Below are positions 1 to 9,700 of a stretch of DNA of 64,000 nt, one piece after another (within the stretch, counting starts at the first letter, position 1; the number at the start of each line of letters is the position of its first letter). The position numbers and the translations under genes were made by a program. Origin of the DNA: Panax quinquefolius (Eukaryota > Streptophyta > Magnoliopsida > Apiales > Araliaceae); assembly GCA_020205615.1 (NCBI GenBank), contig JAINUW010000512.1:985358-1049357 (forward strand), given 5' to 3'. Under the pieces are notes generated by a model. It made no database searches, was not told where the DNA came from, and saw only the letters and a list, made by a program, of their open reading frames with translations.

Positions 1-503
1 CTGGAAAAAAATACTGCTCTGGTGGCAGTATAAAGCACAGGAACTATTGAAGTCACAGTGCAGGACATCACGGGCCACGACCCCTAATGAAAACCGGTCA
101 TGGCTTCCGATTGAGTTTGATGGCGTGTGTTTTTCTTCTTTTTCCTTATTACACTTTGGGCCCTTGCCCCTTGGCAGTTGTAGACACCTTTCCTTGATAT
201 AAGCTAGGGAGTAGTATGTATCATTTGAATCTCCACAACAACCGTAAGATCATGATTGAGTTTGACACGTCGGTTCAACGAATTCAACTCCTATCAGTTA
301 TTACTGGGTGGGAAACCAATTAATTGTTCTACAAATGACACAACTGTAACAATTAATAGTTCCAGATCTTCATTAAGCTGAAAACTAAACAAGAAATTTG
401 ATGTTGACATGATCTGTTTTCCTAATTATGCGATTGAGGAATAAACTATTGGGGGATACTTTTGCATTTTGCCCTTAATTTTCTTTTATATTTTTTAATT
501 ACT
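1..503. other. Unassigned AT-rich sequence
   Basis: No coding region, RNA gene or recognisable repeat end was found here. The sequence stops at the TA duplication of the MITE that follows. Gypsy-derived sequence appears only on the right side of that MITE, so this is not the upstream part of that gypsy element. Confidence 0.4.
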
Positions 504-504
504 A

Positions 505-801
505 CTCCCTCCATACTAAAAAAGAATGTTTAGAAATTACATTTTTAACACGTATTAAGAAAATTAAAGTTATAAAAAAAATATAAAAGAAATTAATATT
601 TTTATATAAAAATGTCATTTATAGCGTATATTTTATCGATTTTTGAAAAATAAGCTTGATGCTTATTCAAACTAGTGGACCTTACTTTTGAGGGTAAATT
701 AGTTCTTTTAACATTTTTAATATAAATTTATATAATTTTAAACATCAGTTGATAGATAAAATTTATTGCAGTTGATAACATCCTTTTGACCAGGGAGGGA
801 G
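505..801. mobile_element. Stowaway-like MITE
   Basis: The left end reads TA-CTCCCTCCATACT and the right end CCAGGGAGGGAG-TA. These are inverted ends with a TA target duplication (503-504 and 802-803), about 297 bp apart. That size, TIR and TA duplication are typical of Stowaway MITEs, non-autonomous Tc1/mariner derivatives. There is no coding capacity. It lies directly against a degraded gypsy integrase end. Confidence 0.75.
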
Positions 802-805
802 TACT

Positions 806-1104
806 ATTTGTTTTCTATCTATGCTTCGTAAATATATGAAAGACCTGAACCACATTATCGAAGTTAGAACAGGATGAGATACCAAGATTTAACGACGGAG
901 GAGGACTGTTAAGATCTTGGATAGGAAAGAGCATGTCCTACGCACTAAGGTGATACCACAAATTAAGGTTTTGTGGAGAAATCATGCTATTGAGGAAATG
1001 ACCTGGGAGTTAGAATCGGAAATGAAAGCGAGGTACCCTTACCTTTTTGAAACACCAGATACGTACGTCAATTTCGAGGACAAAATTTCATAAGGAGGGG
1101 AGGT
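806..1104 (+). pseudogene. Ty3/gypsy integrase C-terminus, chromodomain and polypurine tract
   Basis: Translated pieces read SMLRKYM, HIIEV, ILDRKEHVLRTKVIPQIKV, then LWRNHAIEEMTWE and KARYPYLF. This is the C-terminal tail of plant chromovirus integrase with the aromatic/acidic WRNH..E.TWE signature of the chromodomain, which targets integration to chromatin. The reading frame changes between the SMLRK and ILDRK parts, so it is decayed. It ends in a stop followed by the purine-rich tract AAGGAGGGGAGGT, which primes plus-strand synthesis, and then the LTR. Everything upstream is missing beyond the MITE. Confidence 0.8.
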
Positions 1105-1744
1105 TGTAAGACCCCAACTTTTTATAAATAAAATTAAATTTTTCTCTAATTATTATTATGAATAATAAGGTGTTAATTTGATATAATGCTTTGGTTATGG
1201 GTGAAATGTGCAAAATTTTCAAAATAAGCAAGTGGTTATAAAATATTCATTGTTGCCGGGGAATATTTGTTTCGTCGTAGAATATTCTTGCTGTCAGGAA
1301 ATATTCGTACGATGGCGCAGCCATTTGTGGGTCCCATAAAAAAAACAGTCGGATGAAGAAAACAACAAGTTTGAGTTTTTATAAATAATCTGGCAGTAGT
1401 TATTACAATTAACACCTGTTGGAATACCCGAATTGGTTAAAATACGATGTCTGGCGTGGTTGCATAAGAAGACATACCAGATTGCACAATATTTTTGAAT
1501 TATTGATTCTTACGTAAGAAGACACTACTCAATAATTGTTACAATAATTATTGTTCAATATTTTATTTTATTGATTCAATAATTTCTTCGTTAATATTTT
1601 ATATTATTGTTGTTTCAATAATTGTCACTGCACGGTATCTCCATTATCAGATCAATAATTCATATTATTTGAATAATATTGTTAGATAACATTATTGGCA
1701 ATGTCGAAGGAAGTTCTGTCTAGAAAAAGGGTTTGGTTACCTAA
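1105..1744 (+). mobile_element. Family A gypsy LTR, 5' part only
   Basis: It starts TGTAAGACCCC directly after the polypurine tract, so it is the 3' LTR of the chromodomain fragment. It matches the reverse complement of the distal part of the solo LTR at 2163-4852, down to the stretch reading ACCTAATTG. There it joins copia RT sequence abruptly, so about 2 kb of LTR is missing. With 4210-4852 it forms an inverted repeat around the copia/solo-LTR nest. Confidence 0.75.
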
Positions 1745-2162
1745 TTGAACTTTAGTCCGATTGTCAAGTCGACAACAATATGAATTGTTCTAAGCCTGGC
1801 AATCAGTAGAGGTTGGCAGTTACGACATTTGGATGTTAATAATGCCATCTTTCCGAAGATGTCTACATGGCCCAACCTCTGAGATTTGTTGATAGAGACA
1901 ATCAAAAACATGTATGCAAATTAAAGAAGGCTATATATGGCCTCAAGCAGGCCCCACGAGCTTGGTACCTTGAACTTCGCCAGTTCCTCATTGAGTTTGG
2001 GTTCACAAACTCTCATGCAGACACTTCTCTATTCATTCTCCACTCTGGTGATATTACTATATATCTACTTGTTTATGTGGATGGCATTATTATTACAGGT
2101 ACCAATACCAATATTATTCAGTACTTCATTGACCTTTTGGCACAAAAATTTTCAATCAAGGA
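1745..2162 (+). pseudogene. Ty1/copia reverse transcriptase fragment (left part)
   Basis: Frames read FSPIVKSTTI, then IVLSLAISRGWQLRHLDVNNA, a short deletion, and MAQPLRFVDRDNQKHVCKLK followed by KAIYGLKQAPRAWY and the catalytic-loop region LLVYVDGIIITG. In a working RT the loop is YVDD; here it is YVDG. An in-frame TGA lies upstream of IVLSL. The fragment ends inside the SIKDLGP motif, where a gypsy solo LTR has inserted, and resumes at 4853. It is a dead relic lacking gag, protease, integrase and the 5' LTR. Confidence 0.85.
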
Positions 2163-4852
2163 TGTGACGCCCCCAAAATAGGTATACATCACCCATTCTG
2201 AGTTGTCAATACATGGTACAGAAACAACTACAACTTTATTATTACAACAGTAAAACTGTGAGTTTAAATACAAATATTATCTTCTAGACAATATTTATAC
2301 TCACATAAATCCTCATCACATTTATTGATACATTATTTTACAAAATGGTGAGGACTACTAAACAATCCTTTTCTAAAACCTTCATTCCATACCCAGACTG
2401 CATTTCGCTTATATTCTCGCCTCCCCGAGAAGAATGGAACAAAAAGGAAAAGGGTGAGCTCAACTAGCTCAAGAAAGAATATTATGACTAAGATAATATA
2501 CAACAAATTATCGTTAGTCTTCAACAGGAAAAATTTAATAGAATACAATAGACAACAAATTTTCAATCAATATTCGCAATGAAATAATAATTCATTAGAA
2601 GAGTTAAGTAGAGAATGCAAACTACTATCTTCTATGTATGAATTTAAAAGTTCATCGCTCATCTTTTATCCCCGTAACAACAATCAATATACATCCTGAA
2701 TCAAATATTCATCTTTGCACTCTGTGCCAAAGATATTCATCGATTGGTCATGTTCATTTAAACACTGCTCATCTTTGCACTACTGTGCCAAAGATATTAA
2801 TCACTCGGTCATGTTCATCTCAACACTGCTCATTGCACACTACAGCCAAAGATATTCTTCAGAAATCATTCATCTTTGCACCACAGCCAAAGATATTCAA
2901 TAATATCATCATTTAAGACTGAGGATGATGAAAAATATTTTTAAAGAACGAATCCAGTGAAACAAAATGACAAGGATTAAGGATTAAGGATTCATACTTT
3001 GTTTTATCCATGTCCAACAATACCCCAAAAATAATCACATTGGTGTAAAATTCAAGAATGATCAAAACATGGATACAATCAAAGCTAGTATCCAAAATAG
3101 ATGTTTTGGACAAAAAGAAGAAATTTTATTTTTTTGGTGAATAAGGTCAGATATCGTGAATAAGGTCAGATACGTGAATAGGTCAGATACGTGAATAATC
3201 AAGACAGTATACATGAATAGTAAATCCGACACCAAAAGATAGAAATTCCACAAAAACATCTTCACGCTTACATGAATAGTACTCGTGAATAAGAATCGTG
3301 AATAGTAACTCATGAATAGTAACTCGTGAATAAGTAACTCATGAATAGTAACCCCGACATGAAAAAGTTCCAAATTTGATAAAAACTTCAGATCAACATT
3401 TCAGCATAATGATATTGAAGAAATAATATCATTACGAAAAAAAAAATATCCCTTACCTCAAAGAATCAAGACGGAAGGAAAGGCTCAAGTGATCTTTGAA
3501 TGAAACTCAGATCTTGAACAAAGAACTCTCAAAGTATCTAAATACTCACAAAATACGCTCAATAATATAGAGAGAGAAAGAGAAAACTTTGTTTCGGTGT
3601 GATTTTCAATTCTAACTTAGCCTCTATTTATAGGAAAATGTTAGCCGTACCAAGCAGAGACTTTGACCTGCCACCGATGGCTTTACTCGCTACTATTGCC
3701 ACCCACCACATTTGAAATAAAATTCAGCACATTTCTTCACCAACCACAAGTGGGGCCCACTCAATTCTAGAATTTTCCACCAAAATCAATTATAACCCTA
3801 ATTTCCGAAATCGACACCTCTTAAAATTCATAACAAATCATTCATGCATTTTTAACGGTTCAAAATTTGTGGACATATACTCAACTTATGTATGTATAAC
3901 ATACCCAAAAATTACCATTAATCAACGGTCGGATTAAAAATTATAATCCCGTAATATATCTCAAAACCCCGATTTAATTTTTAATACCTCCAATACGGTA
4001 AAATATCGATAAAACACCTCAACAATAATTTCTTCATTTATAACCACATAAATAAATCCATCATTTATATCCACATAAAATAAATATTTCTTTATCATAT
4101 GAATCAATAATTAATTATTCACAAATAATATTACGTAATCACAATTATGACAACCAGCCGCTCCTCAGAAAGAGGGGCTTTCAGATAAGGATTTCTCCTC
4201 ATTTGCGCCGCAATTAGGTGACCAAACCTCTCCTCGATGTAACTTTCTAGACATTGCCAATAATGCTATCTAATAATATTATTTAAATAATATGAATTAT
4301 TGATCCGATAATGGAGATAATGCAAAGCGACAATTATTGAACAACAATAATATAAAATATCAACGCAAAGAATTATTGAATCAATAAAATAAAATATTGA
4401 GCAAGAACTCATCGTAAAAATTATTGAGTAGGCCTTCACGTAAGGATCAATAATTCAACAATATCGTGCGTAATACCGCAGTGTGCTTCTTTATGCAACC
4501 ACGCGTATTATTATATTTTAACCACCGGGTATTCCAAGCGGTCTTCAGAATAACTACGCCTGTAGTTATTTTTAACCAACTTATATTTGTCGTTTTCTTC
4601 ATCCAATCGCTTTCGTTATGGGGCTTTACATGGGTGCTGGCTCGTCGCATTTAATATTCCCGAAAAAGATTGAATATTCCACCACCAAACGAATATTCAA
4701 AACAAAATGAATATTTTATAACCACTTGCTTATTTTGAAATATTTGCGTATTTAACCCTTAACTATCCACATTAATCAAATCAACCCTTACTATTTCAAA
4801 ATAATAAATAAAGGAAATTCCTTTTTATTTAAAAAAATTTCGGGGTCTTACA
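2163..4852 (-). mobile_element. Family A gypsy solo LTR, antisense
   Basis: The copy starts TGTGACGCCCCC and ends GGGGTCTTACA (sense TGTAAGACCCC...GGGGGCGTCACA), 2690 bp. It is flanked by a perfect 5-bp duplication AAGGA at 2158-2162 and 4853-4857. Removing it and one AAGGA rejoins the copia SIKD-LGPLSYFLGIEV frame. It is therefore a true insertion followed by LTR-LTR recombination that removed the internal part. On the minus strand a TATAAATAGA box lies at 3623-3632. About four copies of a ~58-bp motif containing TTTGCAC...GCCAAAGATATTC lie at 2705-2905. Confidence 0.92.
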
Positions 4853-5726
4853 AAGGATCTTGGCCCATTGTCTTATTTTCTCGGCATTGAGGTTCCACCA
4901 CTCCATTTGGTCTGTTGCTTATTCAAAGGCGATACATCACTGATCTTCTTGCCAGAACAAAAATATTTGATGCTAAACCTGATGCTACACCACTTGCTAC
5001 ATATGGAACTCTCACACTTCATTCAGGTACAACTCTGACTGACTGTACTGAATATAGAACAATTGTCGGCAGTCTACAGTGTCTCACTCGCCCAGACATA
5101 TCATATGATGTTAACAAGCTTTCTCAATTCATGCATCGCCCTACGTCTGAACATTGGACTGCTGCAAAACGACTACTTCGATATTTGTGTGGCACATCGA
5201 CTCATGGATAATTTCTTCCTAAGGCAAATCCACTATCTCTTCATGCCTTCTCAGATGCAGATTGGGCTGACAACAAAGATGACAATACCTCTACGAGTGC
5301 ATATATTGTCTATCTTGGTCGTCATCCTATTTCTTGGTCATCTAAGAAATAACGTACTGTTGCTAGGTCATCCACAGAAGCTGAATATCGATCAGTTGTC
5401 GTTACTGTTTTCGAAATCAATTGGATTTATTCTCTTCTCACAGAGCTTAGTGCCATACTCACTACACCACCTGCTATTTATTGTGACAATGTTGGGGCTA
5501 CATATCTTTTTTCTAATCCAGTCTTTCATTCGCGCATGAAACATGTGGCAATTGACTATCACTTTATTCGGGATCAAGTTCAATCAGGTGCTTTTTGTGT
5601 TAGTCTTGTCTCATCATCATATCAACTTGCAGACGCTCTTACCAAACCGCTTCCACGAAGACGTTTCCAAGAATTAATGGTCAAGATTGGCGTCTCCTCC
5701 AAAGCTCCATCTTGAGGGGGCATATT
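4853..5726 (+). pseudogene. Ty1/copia RT/RNase H fragment (right part)
   Basis: This continues the relic at 1745. Frames read GPLSYFLGIEV, YITDLLARTKIFDAKP, then EYRTIVGSLQCLTRPDISY, TSEHWTAAKRLLRYL, the RNase H motif SDADWADNKDD, STEAEYRS, CDNVGA and the C-terminal ADALTKPL. Internal stops occur at about 5208 and 5349, and a frameshift lies near 4910. The order and the motifs DADWA, EAEYR and DN are diagnostic of copia RNase H. The block ends in a purine tract (GAGGGGGC), the expected priming site before the 3' LTR. Confidence 0.85.
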
Positions 5727-5868
5727 AGAGAATTAAACACAACATATTGTAATCTCCTTGTAATTAGTTGGAATCCCATAATTCTTGCAATTAGTATCCT
5801 TGTAATTAATTGTAATCTCATAATTCTAGGATAGTTGCCTATTTAGGTACTTGGGCAACACTCAATCT

Positions 5869-5920
<52 letters not shown>

Positions 5921-5940
5921 TATCCATCCACAACAACCTG
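5727..5940 (+). mobile_element. Probable copia 3' LTR with (TA)n
   Basis: It follows the copia polypurine tract and begins TATTAGAGAATTAAAC, a mutated TG start. A pure TA microsatellite occupies about 5871-5920. The 3' limit is uncertain; I placed it near CCACAACAACCTG. No 5' LTR is present to compare with. Confidence 0.45.
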
Positions 5941-6593
5941 TTGTTGGGAAGAACCCCATTTTTATTTTCAAATTACATTATAACCTCGTAGAATACCGAT
6001 AAAAATAAATAAATAAGTAACAATGTTCATTGCATTGAGGTCAGAAATTTCAACAATCCGGGTTCTTTGTGGATTTAAATCCCTATATATATATATATAT
6101 TTATTCTTAATTAATAAAAAAGTCAAGCCATTATTTCTCAATATTTCTTCATCTCTATATTTTCTACAGGGGTAAGGCTTCATTTGCTGAAATTGTTTTT
6201 TATTGATTCCATATTGAATCTTGGTTGAACACCTTAAAAGAAATCCTAAATCAAATTATTAAAATTAAAATGAAAAACTATACAGCTCCTCGTCCCTCAC
6301 TTACAGATTTCAACAAATTAATCTGATTTGTGTAGACCAAAACAATTTAAATTTCAAGTGAAAATTACCATTTGCTGCTAAAAAACAATTATCAAATTCT
6401 ACAACAACAAAAAAAACTAGAAGAGGCTGGCCGTGCTCAGTAGCTCACATCCAATTTTTCTTTGCTAAGATCTATTCCCTCGTGACTACACCAAAAACTA
6501 ATCACAAGAAATCTTCTCATCCAAAGAAGAATATACTCATTCTGTTTTCCATAGGATGATTTTTATTTTCAAAACATGTTAAACATTAATATT
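5941..6593. other. Intergenic AT-rich DNA
   Basis: Only a short TA run near 6085-6100 stands out. The small open frame on the minus strand at 5968-6183 has no recognisable motif. I see no gene here. Confidence 0.4.
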
Positions 6594-6813
6594 CTCTCAA
6601 TTCCAAAATTAGAGATATAATTTAACTTTTGAGATGTGAATTTGTTTAATTTTAGTTGATATAATTATTATAGTTGTATAGTATATAACAAAAATTATTA
6701 ATCATAAAATTTATTTCATTATAAACTTTTATAAGTTATACAAATTTTCAAATTTAATATCTGCTGTTTTTGACCTCAAAATTAAATTATATATTTAATT
6801 TTGGGATGGAGAG
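6594..6813. mobile_element. MITE (CTCTCAATTCC family, copy 1)
   Basis: Left end CTCTCAATTCCAAAATTAGA and right end AATTTTGGGATGGAGAG are imperfect inverted ends about 220 bp apart. The interior is very AT-rich and non-coding. A second copy with the same interior (TATAATTTGACTTTT..., ATAATTATTATA) lies at 12667-13591, split by another insertion. It sits about 0.2 kb upstream of the PPR gene and could form part of its promoter region. Confidence 0.6.
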
Positions 6814-7026
6814 ATTAATATATTATGGAGTCAATTTATATTACTATAAATAAAAAGTGATTATTTTAGGGAAATGAAAAAATTGATTAATGAGATATTT
6901 TTTTGTGAAGATGGTTGTTCAAGACTTTCTGTAAAATTAAAATTTAAAATTAGTTAGTAAAAATTATTCGAGTACTATATTAGCGGGAAGCCAAGGAAAT
7001 CAAGACATCAACGCCTCCTTTGTAAC

Positions 7027-7245
7027 ATGAATTTGGCTTCTCCACGGCGATTACATACTTGTTCTTCTCTTTACTCTCTTCAAAATTCATTCGTCACTCT
7101 CTCTCCTCCTCCTCCAACTTCAATTCCTCTCACAATTCACAAACACCCAATTCACAACTCAACAAATTCCCTTTACGCCAACTTCCTTCGCCTCCTGTCA
7201 CTCTGCCAAAGCATTGTACACTTAGAATCTCTCAATGGTTTCACT
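7027..7245 (+). other. Displaced N-terminus of the PPR gene (probable mitochondrial transit peptide)
   Basis: An ATG at 7027 opens a frame reading MNLASPRRLHTCSSLYSLQN, rich in Arg, Ser and Leu and poor in acidic residues. That is typical of a mitochondrial or plastid transit peptide. It runs to FLRLLSLCQS, then leaves frame. The same LLSLCQS occurs 52 bp later in the frame of the long PPR ORF. Taking the 52 bp out would put this start in frame with the PPR domain (about 817 residues in all). I infer this was the original N-terminus. Confidence 0.65.
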
Positions 7246-7263
7246 CCTGTCACTCTGCCAAAG
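7194..7263. repeat. 52-bp tandem duplication that breaks the PPR frame
   Basis: The 18-mer CCTGTCACTCTGCCAAAG occurs at 7194-7211 and again at 7246-7263, an offset of 52 bp, which is not a multiple of three. The upstream copy is read as LLSLCQS in the frame of ATG 7027, the downstream copy as the same residues in the frame of ATG 7235. An in-frame TAG lies just upstream of ATG 7235. Confidence 0.8.
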
Positions 7264-9532
7264 TGCTTACACTAATGTAAGCACTTTGGCCAGCGTAATT
7301 CCCGTATGCTCGCGTTCGGAAAATTTCCATGTTGGTATGTCTCTCCATGGTTTCGCATTTAAATCTGGCTATCTTATGGATGAAAATTTGGCTCCTGCTT
7401 TGCTTTCTATGTATGCTGGTGGTGGAGATTTATCTGTTTCCAGAGATATGTTTGATTCATTGCCGAAAGAGAATGTTACAATTTGGAATGCTATGATCTC
7501 TGCATATACACAGAATAAAAAATTCAAAGATGCCTTTGTTTTGTTTCGAAAAATGCTACAACATGGATTGCAGCCAAATATAATCACCTTTATGTCTATC
7601 ATCCCCTCTTGTGAGAGCTTTGGTAGCATTTGGTATGGTGAGTCCCTTCATGCTTGTGTAATAGTAAAAGGATTTGAAAATGAACTACCTGTTGCAACAG
7701 TCCTTATATCAATGTATGCTAAGTTTGAGAATGTTGATTCAGCTGAGTTTCTTTTTTATCAGATACCCCACAGAAACATTCTTACATGGAATTCAATGGT
7801 TTCTGGGTATGTGCTCAACGGGTATTGGGTAGCGAGTTTGGCTGCATTTCATGAAATGCAATTTGGAGGATTTGATCCAGATGCAGTCTCTATTGTTAGT
7901 ATTCTTTCTTCCTGCTCAAATCTAGGGGCATTTCTACTTGGTAAATCTGCTCACGCTTTTAGCCATAAGAGGGGGATGGACACGAGTCTAAATGTTTCCA
8001 ATGCAATGCTGGCATTTTACTCTGATTCACACGACATGACCAGTACTATTAACCTATTCCATAAGATGGCCATAAAAAATGCTGTTTCATGGAATACATT
8101 AATATCAGGATTCGCACACAATGGAGAAGCCAAACAAGCAATTTTCTTTTTACAGCAGATGCAGCAAGAAGGGATGGACCTGGATTTGGTTACGCTGATA
8201 AGTGTTCTCCCTTGCTTCAGTGAGGCTGAAGATTTGGCACAGGGCATGGTTATTCATGGCTATGCTATCAAAAGGGGACTTGACTCTGATGTTACTTTAG
8301 CTAATGCACTTATTAGTATGTACGTGAACTGCGGAGAACTTGATGCTGGAAAGTTAGTCTTTGAGAACCTGCCTAATAGGTGTGTGGTTTCTTGGAACGC
8401 TTTGATAACTGGATATCGATATCAGAGTTTACAAAATGAGGTCATTGTCTTGTTTGGTCGATTGTTTAGGGAGGATCAGAAACCAAATTATGTAACTTTG
8501 CTAAACATTCTGCCTGTATGCTACACCCATATGCAAGGTAAGTCTATTCATGCATATGCTGCAAGGATAGGGTTTCTATTAGAGACTCCTTTCCTTACAG
8601 CTCTTATGAGCATGTATGCAAAATTTGAAAATATAAATTCACGTCTCTTGCTGTTTCAAATGGGAGAAAAGAGCAATATTTCGCTTTGGAATGCTATTAT
8701 ATCTGCTCTTGTACAGTCCAAATATGCCGAAAAAGCAGTTTATTTTTTCTGTGAATTACTCGGAACAGAAATGGAACCTGATTATGTAACAGTTCTGAGC
8801 TTAACTTCAGCATGTATTCAGTTGAACAACTGTAACCTATCAAATTCTGTAATGGCTTATGTCATACAAAAGGGCTTTGTCAAAGATGTAGCCATTAGCA
8901 ATTCCTTTATCGACTTGTATGCAAGATCTGGAAACATAAAATGTGCAAGAAAAATATTCGACAAGTTGGTTCAAAAGGATGCCATCTCTTGGAGTGTGAT
9001 GATAAATGGGTATGCATTGCACGGTGATGGTGAAGCTGCCCTTGCTCTTCTCTCACGGATGAGACTTTTGGGTTTGACACCTGATGACATTACTTATGTG
9101 AGCATTTTATCGGCCTGTAGCCACGCTGGTTTAGTTGAGCAAGGCCGAATGGTTTTCAACTCTATGGTAGAACATGGGATGTCACCACGGATGGAGCACT
9201 ATGCTTGCATGGTGGACCTTCTTGGTAGAACTGGTCACTTGGTTGAGGCTTATGAAATTTTAAAGAGCTTGTCGTACAAACCTCCTGTAAATCTACTGGA
9301 GTCATTCTTGGGTTCTTGTCTAGTTCATGGCAATGTTGAACTTGGAGAGGAAATTGGTAGGTTTCTCCTTGAAATGGAACCAGAAACTTCAGGACCATAT
9401 ATAATCCTATACAATTTTTATGCGGCAGCAGGAAGGTGGACAGACGCCAATAGAGTGAGATCTGAGATGGAAATGAAACAAGTGACAAAAACTCCTGGAT
9501 TTAGTCTGCTTGAGAATAGTGGAAGGTCATGA
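7235..9532 (+). CDS. Pentatricopeptide repeat (PPR) protein, PLS class with E domain
   Basis: PPR proteins bind organellar RNA one base per repeat; PLS-class members usually act in C-to-U editing in mitochondria or plastids. This 765-residue frame is almost entirely tandem ~31-36-residue repeats, recognised by recurring phrases such as WNAMISAYTQNKKFKDAF, WNSMVSGYVLNGYW, WNTLISGFAHNGEAKQA, WSVMINGYALHGDGEAAL and ILSACSHAGLVEQGRMVF. It ends with an E domain (GNVELGEEIGRFLLEMEPE, YAAAGRWTDANRVRSEM, TPGFSLLE). No DYW deaminase domain follows. ATG 7235 lies just after an in-frame stop and lacks a transit peptide; the likely original start is ATG 7027, separated by a frame-breaking 52-bp duplication. 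E+ residues continue out of frame after the stop. There is no intron, as usual for this class. It may be a recent pseudogene, or the indels may be assembly errors. Confidence 0.88.
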   Translation: MVSLLSLCQSAYTNVSTLASVIPVCSRSENFHVGMSLHGFAFKSGYLMDENLAPALLSMYAGGGDLSVSRDMFDSLPKENVTIWNAMISAYTQNKKFKDAFVLFRKMLQHGLQPNIITFMSIIPSCESFGSIWYGESLHACVIVKGFENELPVATVLISMYAKFENVDSAEFLFYQIPHRNILTWNSMVSGYVLNGYWVASLAAFHEMQFGGFDPDAVSIVSILSSCSNLGAFLLGKSAHAFSHKRGMDTSLNVSNAMLAFYSDSHDMTSTINLFHKMAIKNAVSWNTLISGFAHNGEAKQAIFFLQQMQQEGMDLDLVTLISVLPCFSEAEDLAQGMVIHGYAIKRGLDSDVTLANALISMYVNCGELDAGKLVFENLPNRCVVSWNALITGYRYQSLQNEVIVLFGRLFREDQKPNYVTLLNILPVCYTHMQGKSIHAYAARIGFLLETPFLTALMSMYAKFENINSRLLLFQMGEKSNISLWNAIISALVQSKYAEKAVYFFCELLGTEMEPDYVTVLSLTSACIQLNNCNLSNSVMAYVIQKGFVKDVAISNSFIDLYARSGNIKCARKIFDKLVQKDAISWSVMINGYALHGDGEAALALLSRMRLLGLTPDDITYVSILSACSHAGLVEQGRMVFNSMVEHGMSPRMEHYACMVDLLGRTGHLVEAYEILKSLSYKPPVNLLESFLGSCLVHGNVELGEEIGRFLLEMEPETSGPYIILYNFYAAAGRWTDANRVRSEMEMKQVTKTPGFSLLENSGRS
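7258..7289 (+). other. Perfect 14-bp hairpin at the start of the PPR ORF
   Basis: CCAAAGTGCTTACA, a four-base loop CTAA, then TGTAAGCACTTTGG, with no mismatch. It overlaps the second copy of the 52-bp duplication and codes QSAYTNVSTLA in the PPR frame. It would fold into a strong stem in DNA or mRNA 23 nt after ATG 7235. It could have promoted the local slippage, or affect initiation. Confidence 0.7.
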
Positions 9533-9625
9533 TGATTGGTTTGTTGGTGGAGATAAAAGCAGTATGCATGTGTTGTAATGCTGTCTGAAATCAAGTTAAG
9601 AGGTAAGTGCTTGAGCTCGACTCCT
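9533..9625 (+). pseudogene. Out-of-frame E+ remnant after the PPR stop
   Basis: In the +1 frame the sequence just after the stop reads GHDDWFVGGDKSS, and in a further frame VMLSEIKLRG. These match the usual E+ sequence (H.F..GDKS......ML.EIK) that follows an E domain in PLS PPR proteins. At least two indels separate them from the main frame, so the C-terminus appears eroded or mis-assembled. Confidence 0.6.
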
Positions 9626-9700
9626 TTAACAAACAGAGTTGTTTGCTGATTTTAGAGCTTGTATTTTATACGTATATAAATTATTAGTATTATTGAATAA

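Noticed and set aside
3062..3373. 103-residue minus-strand frame
   Set aside because: It is caused by GTGAATAGTAACT repeats in the solo LTR and is not conserved in the other LTR copies.
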